NCBI RefSeq assembly: GCF_027942865.1
Contig: NC_134515.1
Location: forward strand, 28,587,949-28,651,948
Direction: 5' to 3'
Origin: Odontesthes bonariensis
Taxonomy: Eukaryota; Chordata; Actinopteri; Atheriniformes; Atherinopsidae
Length of the DNA: 64,000 bases
Of the stretch, positions 58,127-64,000 are shown piece after piece. The translations under genes were made by a program, and so were the position numbers. A model generated the notes under the pieces. It made no database searches and had not been told where the DNA came from. It was given only the letters and a program-made list of their open reading frames with translations. Positions within the stretch are counted from its first letter, which is position 1, and the number at the start of each line of letters is the position of its first letter.

Positions 58127-59899
58127 ATGGCTGTGGACGGTAGGAGGCTTCGTATTTCATTGAACGTAATTAATTAGTTTATTGATGCATTATTTTGTAA
58201 TCCACTACATTTCGTTTCAACTTAAAGCGCGCGCGAGTTGGTTATTCTCGCGCAATAGCTAAACTAGCCGAACTAGTTAATCAGGTCCGTAAGTGGTTGC
58301 ACCTGGTAACGAAACGCCCGCCGTGTTGTCACTGTCAGAATGTTGAATTTCAGACAGCGTGAGGTAAAAACAGTCCAGGAGCAGTTAGAAACTGGGACAT
58401 ATTTAATCTGTTTTTGATGAAGAAGAAGAAGAAGAAGAAGAAAAAAAAAACTACACAGCAACTTTAAAGTCAAGGTTCTGGGTTGAGGGAGGTAAACAAC
58501 GCGGGTGCACAGTGCCCGCTGATGGACAGTGACATGGTGCTGAAATCTGTCAATGTGCTGTGGTCACTTTTGTGGGTCGGTTACTGTTATTTGGTTTCAG
58601 CCCTCACAGTTTCTTTGGAAAGTACTTTGAAAGAGGAGTTTTCAAAAACAGCGTGCTTAAAACTTCACTAAAGAAGCACTTTGATTGACGGCATATATTC
58701 GACCACATTAACACATTTAACGCTCAGTGTCACAATCAGGCGCCACTCTTAAATCTGTTTACCTGGGCTTGGCTTCTTGGAAGTGTTTTTCCTTTTCTCG
58801 CGCTGGCAGTCAGTTAATGGGAAACATTTCCTCTCATTGAAGGAAAAAACAAGAAGGAATCACAAGAGTGAAAGGCTTTTAGAAATGGTTTTAACGATGT
58901 ATTTTACACGAATAAAAGGGGCACGTTAGTGTTTACAGCATCAGCCTCGCTGAGAGGCGCTAAGGAGAGTTTATGTGCGCCGAGTAAAAATGGCATACAG
59001 AGTTTTATTCGTGATAACCCGATGATGCTGGCATGCCTTAATGACTGGTTCTGCTTCCCAGTAGGAGATGTTGAATGACAGAGGAGAGGCACAAAGCTGG
59101 AAACATGAAGACATTCTTTCATCTCAAAAACTCATTCCCCCGATGGCTCTCTCCTTCTGTACTCTTTTCGAATTCTCTTAGTCAACTTGAGATATTGAAA
59201 CTTCACATTAACGCACACACAAACACAGCTGCATGCATGTTGCTGTGTGAAAATCTTTCCAGTCTGTTTCATGAATCCGTAATGACCCGTGGCTTTCTGC
59301 CAGAATCTGTGCCAGTAACAGCGTGTTTACTGTAGTTCCACACTCTTTAATTACTGGATGTTGGGAAGCCACCTGCTGTTGAGAGGGCTTGGATGTCTGC
59401 CGGCGGGCTTCCTCATAATGATGAGAAATTGGCTTGTCTCACTGCTCTGACATTTACCTACAAGATTTTCACTTGGTAATTGTGCTACCTTAGCACGGGC
59501 CTCTAGGCCCCGCTAAGTGTTAACAGAGCAGGCCAGAGCAGGTATTTCATAATGACATCAACCCTGAATGACAGATGTCCAGACTGGCTCAACTAAGGCT
59601 TTTGTTTTCACATCAAGCAGATTCAAAGAGATTTTTGTCGAGCAGATGTGTTTTTTTTCTCTCTCACAGCATGTCTATCTGTCTGATTGTTAAACCTGCC
59701 GCCTTTTGCCTCTTCAGCTGCTTCCAGTTTCAGCTTCTGCAGGCCAGCTGTGGAGTACAGGGCTCTGCCTGAGGACTTCAAGCACCAGCTGAGTCGACGG
59801 ACTGGTGGGAACCTAACCTGGCATGACGGGCGTGGACAGAAAACAGCGGGAGGCAGAATAGTAAAGCTTCTGCAGCAGCCGGGCACAGAGCCCCTGCAG
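58127..59899 (+). CDS. First two coding exons of an unidentified vertebrate gene (partial)
   Basis: Exon 1 coding part 58127-58139 (MAVD, phase 1, donor GGTAGG); exon 2 59718-59899 (acceptor CTCTTCAG, donor GTACTG). Together they give 65 codons in frame, ending in phase 0. The peptide begins MAVDAASSFSFCRPAVEYRA and continues LPEDFKHQLSRRTGGNLTWH, DGRGQKTAGG, RIVKLLQQPGTEPLQ. I do not recognise the family; it looks basic and soluble, without a signal peptide. Support for reality is the clean splice frame, the CpG-rich start and a single open frame in exon 2. Further exons lie beyond 64000 or were not found in 59.9-64 kb. In human, chd6 follows emilin3, but the sequence does not look like CHD6 to me. 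Confidence 0.6.
58420..58450. repeat. (GAA)n and poly-A tract in intron 1
   Basis: About eight GAA units followed by ten A. Confidence 0.85.
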
Positions 59900-61200
59900 G
59901 TACTGAGCACCTAAATGACGTCAACATTGCAAACTGCACAGCTGGCTCAGGGCGAGATCACTCCCTCTGGTTTTTTTCTCTCTCCAGATTTAAGATGTGA
60001 GGGATATGATTCTTTCTGCTTCATTAAGCGTGATGATATCAAACAAAGTGCAAACTGCAGTGCAGCTTAAAGTCAGATTGGAGTAGGCCTAAAGTCTTGT
60101 TCCAGTCGGAGTTGAGATTTCCCTTTCAGTGTCGGCAAACTGCAAGCATTCATTTATTTCCATCTACCTTGCCCTAAGTGTTTAGGTGATTTTTGACTGT
60201 TCGTATGGGACATTTAATCTTGATGGTGGTCCACATTAATTTGAGTTGGAACATACAGAAATTTCTTAAAAATGATAGAGGATTAGGACAGAGGAGAACA
60301 TGTTGATGGGAATGAACAGAGTCTGCAGAAGACTTCTCTGCTCTAAGAACAACTTTTACTTCAGGAGAACTTTTACTGTCTGATGGAGGATTTCTTCGCA
60401 TGTTTGTCTGGGCCCAGTTTATACATAAAAGTGTTTACACTGGGTCTGAAATCCAGTCCCCCATAGTTGGCCTGTAAATGCTTCACAAACTGTTGATAGA
60501 CATTTTGTTGCCACTTTAGAAAAGCACAAACACATACTATTGTTTGTTTTCAAAAAGCAGGGGTTTACTTTCCAAATCTATAATTTAACTTCAGTCTTCC
60601 CAGAGCAGCTGCCTCTGCTGTCCTTTGCTCTCACTCATGTTTTTATGTGGAAACTCACCTCCTGCTAGATTTCAGAGAGACTTTTCCTTTGGTGAGATTT
60701 CACTTGCAAATACAAGCACTTTTACTTTGCCACATACTGTTAATGCAGCTGTTCAGTCATTGAAAAATCCTGGTATTTTCCTTTCATGCCAACAGTAACA
60801 CTAACTGCATGCTTGCTGGTGTTAGCTGTTGCTTATTACCATCTGTGAATTGAACACTAGCAACTTTTCTGGGACTCAAAGTTTAATCTTAAGGATTTTT
60901 GAGTTAGGCCCGACAGAGGCCAGATGCTTAAAACTCGGTAAATACATGAACAAAATGAATTTCCACTTCACTATATGCAAGATTTAAAGTGTGTGTAAGA
61001 AACATTTCCATTGTACATTCTTCCGGCATACCAGTATCTATGTGGGAAAAGATGCAAGCATACACATGCTGTTTATACAACTACCCTCAGCTGGTGATGT
61101 CAAGCTGCTAATGTCAGACATGAGAAAAAAGTATCTGTTTGAAGCATGTGCAGGGCCTGATATGCTCCAGTCAGGAATCCACAGCTTCCGAGCATACAGT
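59900..61200. other. Intron of the 58127 gene
   Basis: No further exon recognised; AT-rich. Confidence 0.4.
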
Positions 61201-61204
61201 ATAC

Positions 61205-61340
61205 TAGGCATGGGCCGGTTACCGGTTTCAAGGTATACCATGGTATTAAAAACTCAAGGTTTCAAAACCACTAAAATTTTCTGTCAGACCGTCCATGCGG
61301 TATGAGCGTTTTAAAAAAAAAATTTATTTAGATTTTTTTT
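61205..61340. repeat. hAT-like terminal repeat remnant
   Basis: GGCATGGGCCGGTTACCGGT ... AGGTATACCATGGTAT ... GGTTTCAAAACC is an end sequence I associate with decayed DNA transposons in fish. No partner end found. Confidence 0.35.
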
Positions 61341-61377
61341 AGAAGCTTTCCATTTTATTTACTTAATCAGGGTGACG

Positions 61378-62400
<1,023 letters not shown>

Positions 62401-62419
62401 GGCCTGTTTCTTAAGTTTG

Positions 62420-64000
62420 TTTTTTACCAAACATGGTACCAACAGTTTTGTCCATGTGTGTATGTGCCACCCAAAAGAGTTCCTATCACCCGTTCCACAA
62501 GAAATGTTATTTATCTCATTCAATGCACATGTGCTCTGGTATATCTTGGCAAAATTCAAAAAGTATTTCAAACTTGTACACCAGAGTGAAGAGGCTGCAT
62601 CCAGATCCAAGATCAGCGTAACTCAGGGGATTTGCACTTCAGGGAGTCTCAAGGAGAGTTTTTAAATTTTTACACTTCAAACTTAAGAGTCTGAGATCAA
62701 ACATGTTCTTTGATCTATACCATAATGTCCTCTCCTTTATTCAGACATTATCATAACTATGTATTGAGGTATAACAGGGATGTCCTTCCTTATTGATCTT
62801 GTGGTGACCCGCAGTTGTTGACTTTCCTACAGGATGATATATGCTTTATCTTATGTCCATGTGTTGTTGATCTGGATGATTTCAAAGTTTTAACAATTAA
62901 TTCAGAACTACTTATACATTTTGAATGACCTATGACCCCACCAGGAGCTTGTTAGTCCAGGACATGATGGTCTTCTACAAACTTTTGTCCTGATGAAGAC
63001 CGAAGTTGGATCTAAGCTGATCAATTCATAATCTCTGTGGCTTTGAGTACATGTTATGGTATTTCAGTTTTTTTTTTTTTTTTTTCGTCGCCCTGCGCAT
63101 ATTTTTAAAATGTGCATACAACTGCCTCCTGTTTTTTAGGCAAAGATTAGTTTGATGGGTTTCCCATTTTTATTTCAACAACCAGCTGCTAAAAAAAAGA
63201 AAAATGTTTCAACATGAATGATTACACAGCTCCCACTGTTCAGCAGCTCTTCTTTTTGATATCTGTGCAGAAAAGTCTGTTGACAGTTTGGCAAATGCAG
63301 CCTGTAGTCATCCTTTATTGCAAATGGACACTTTGTTAACAGAGAATGAAAGTTGCTCTCTGCTCAGCAGCCTAGTGGGCTTTAACAGCCTTTTAGCTTG
63401 GCTTTAAATAGCGCAGGTCTTCCAGTGCTCACACTATGCTGCTGCTGCTGGACCATAGTGTGTGTTTACTGAGAGCAGAAAGAAAATTAATTTATTTAGA
63501 GACTCAATGCCTGATAGTATCCGGTCCGTCATTGTTGTTGTAGGTTAATAAACAGCATGTTTCATTTTCATCTTTTTGTGGGCAGTGCTGTTTCATCCGT
63601 GTCCATTAGCCATTCTGTTCCACTTCAAATGAAATTTTCTTGTTATCTGATCCTGCATTGTCTGCTCACACAGTCAGTGTTGTCAACAGAGGCAGTCCAT
63701 TTATGCTGTAAACTGGCCTCATTTAAAGCCCTCGGTTACAAGTCAGAGAGTCTGTGCCTTTGTCTTCTCCCGATGAAAAGCTCTTCAAAAGGCTGCTAGG
63801 AACTGAAGCTAAAGCTGTAAACATTGAACTGGGCTGGGCTGATAACGGAGTTATATGCAATGCTTTGTTTGCTCGCTCCAGTCCTCTTCGATACACATAA
63901 TATAGTGCTTAGTTTATTTTTGTCTCAAGAAACAAACTTAATCTGTGTTGGTTGTTTGCACTGGAACAACTGCGGGGTGTATTTCCCACTTCCATAGTGC
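62420..64000. other. Probable intron to the right edge
   Basis: No exon recognised; poly-T tract at about 63066-63085. Confidence 0.4.

Overview
The window is nuclear DNA of a ray-finned (teleost) fish, probably a percomorph. The evidence is short-intron vertebrate genes with consensus GT/AG sites, human-like proteins in a conserved neighbourhood, and a teleost-type transposon load (Tc1-like, PIF/Harbinger, L2/Maui-like LINEs, a SINE-like tail, CA/TA microsatellites). There is no sign of prokaryotic, plasmid or viral organisation.

Genes left to right. (1) 650-2810 +, fkbp1a (FKBP12), 4 exons, 109 aa. (2) 5514-7777 -, snph (syntaphilin), 4 coding exons, 524 aa. (3) 11384-15972 -, rad21l1 (meiotic cohesin kleisin), 14 coding exons, 566 aa. 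(4) 21248-23035 -, a non-visual opsin of the neuropsin-like group, 5 exons, 397 aa, with the (D/E)RY motif replaced. (5) 43516-46693 -, emilin3, 4 exons, 917 aa, complete from signal peptide to stop and without C1q. (6) From 58127 +, the first two coding exons (65 aa) of a gene I could not identify; it runs off the right edge. I built the exon chains by hand; the reading frame closes in every complete gene. The genes do different jobs (peptidyl-prolyl isomerase, mitochondrial docking, meiotic chromosome axis, light sensing, extracellular matrix) and do not form a pathway; what links them is position. fkbp1a-snph-rad21l1 matches a human 20p13 cluster, whereas emilin3 lies on 20q in human.

The spaces between are mostly repeats. 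24.9-25.6 kb: Tc1 relic. 26.9-28.0 kb: 5'-truncated LINE, minus strand. 32.6-35.9 kb: a Tc1-like element broken by a 2.5-kb Harbinger element, itself broken by an 816-bp element with 55-bp inverted ends and many GCGTATG motifs. 36.0-39.0 kb: an L2/Maui-like LINE beside a nearly identical 628-bp inverted copy of part of itself, which sits inside a small inverted-repeat element. 40.6-40.9 kb: an internally deleted copy of emilin3 last-exon sequence. 49.3-52.5 kb: a Harbinger element with a broken DDE transposase, MADF and BESS-like ORFs and a 92-bp tandem repeat. 61.4-62.4 kb: Tc1-like element with an intact catalytic half.

The most unusual structures are the three-level nest at 33-36 kb, the LINE inverted repeat at 36-38 kb, the opsin without DRY, and the emilin3 fragment. 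I found no convincing new multi-gene system.
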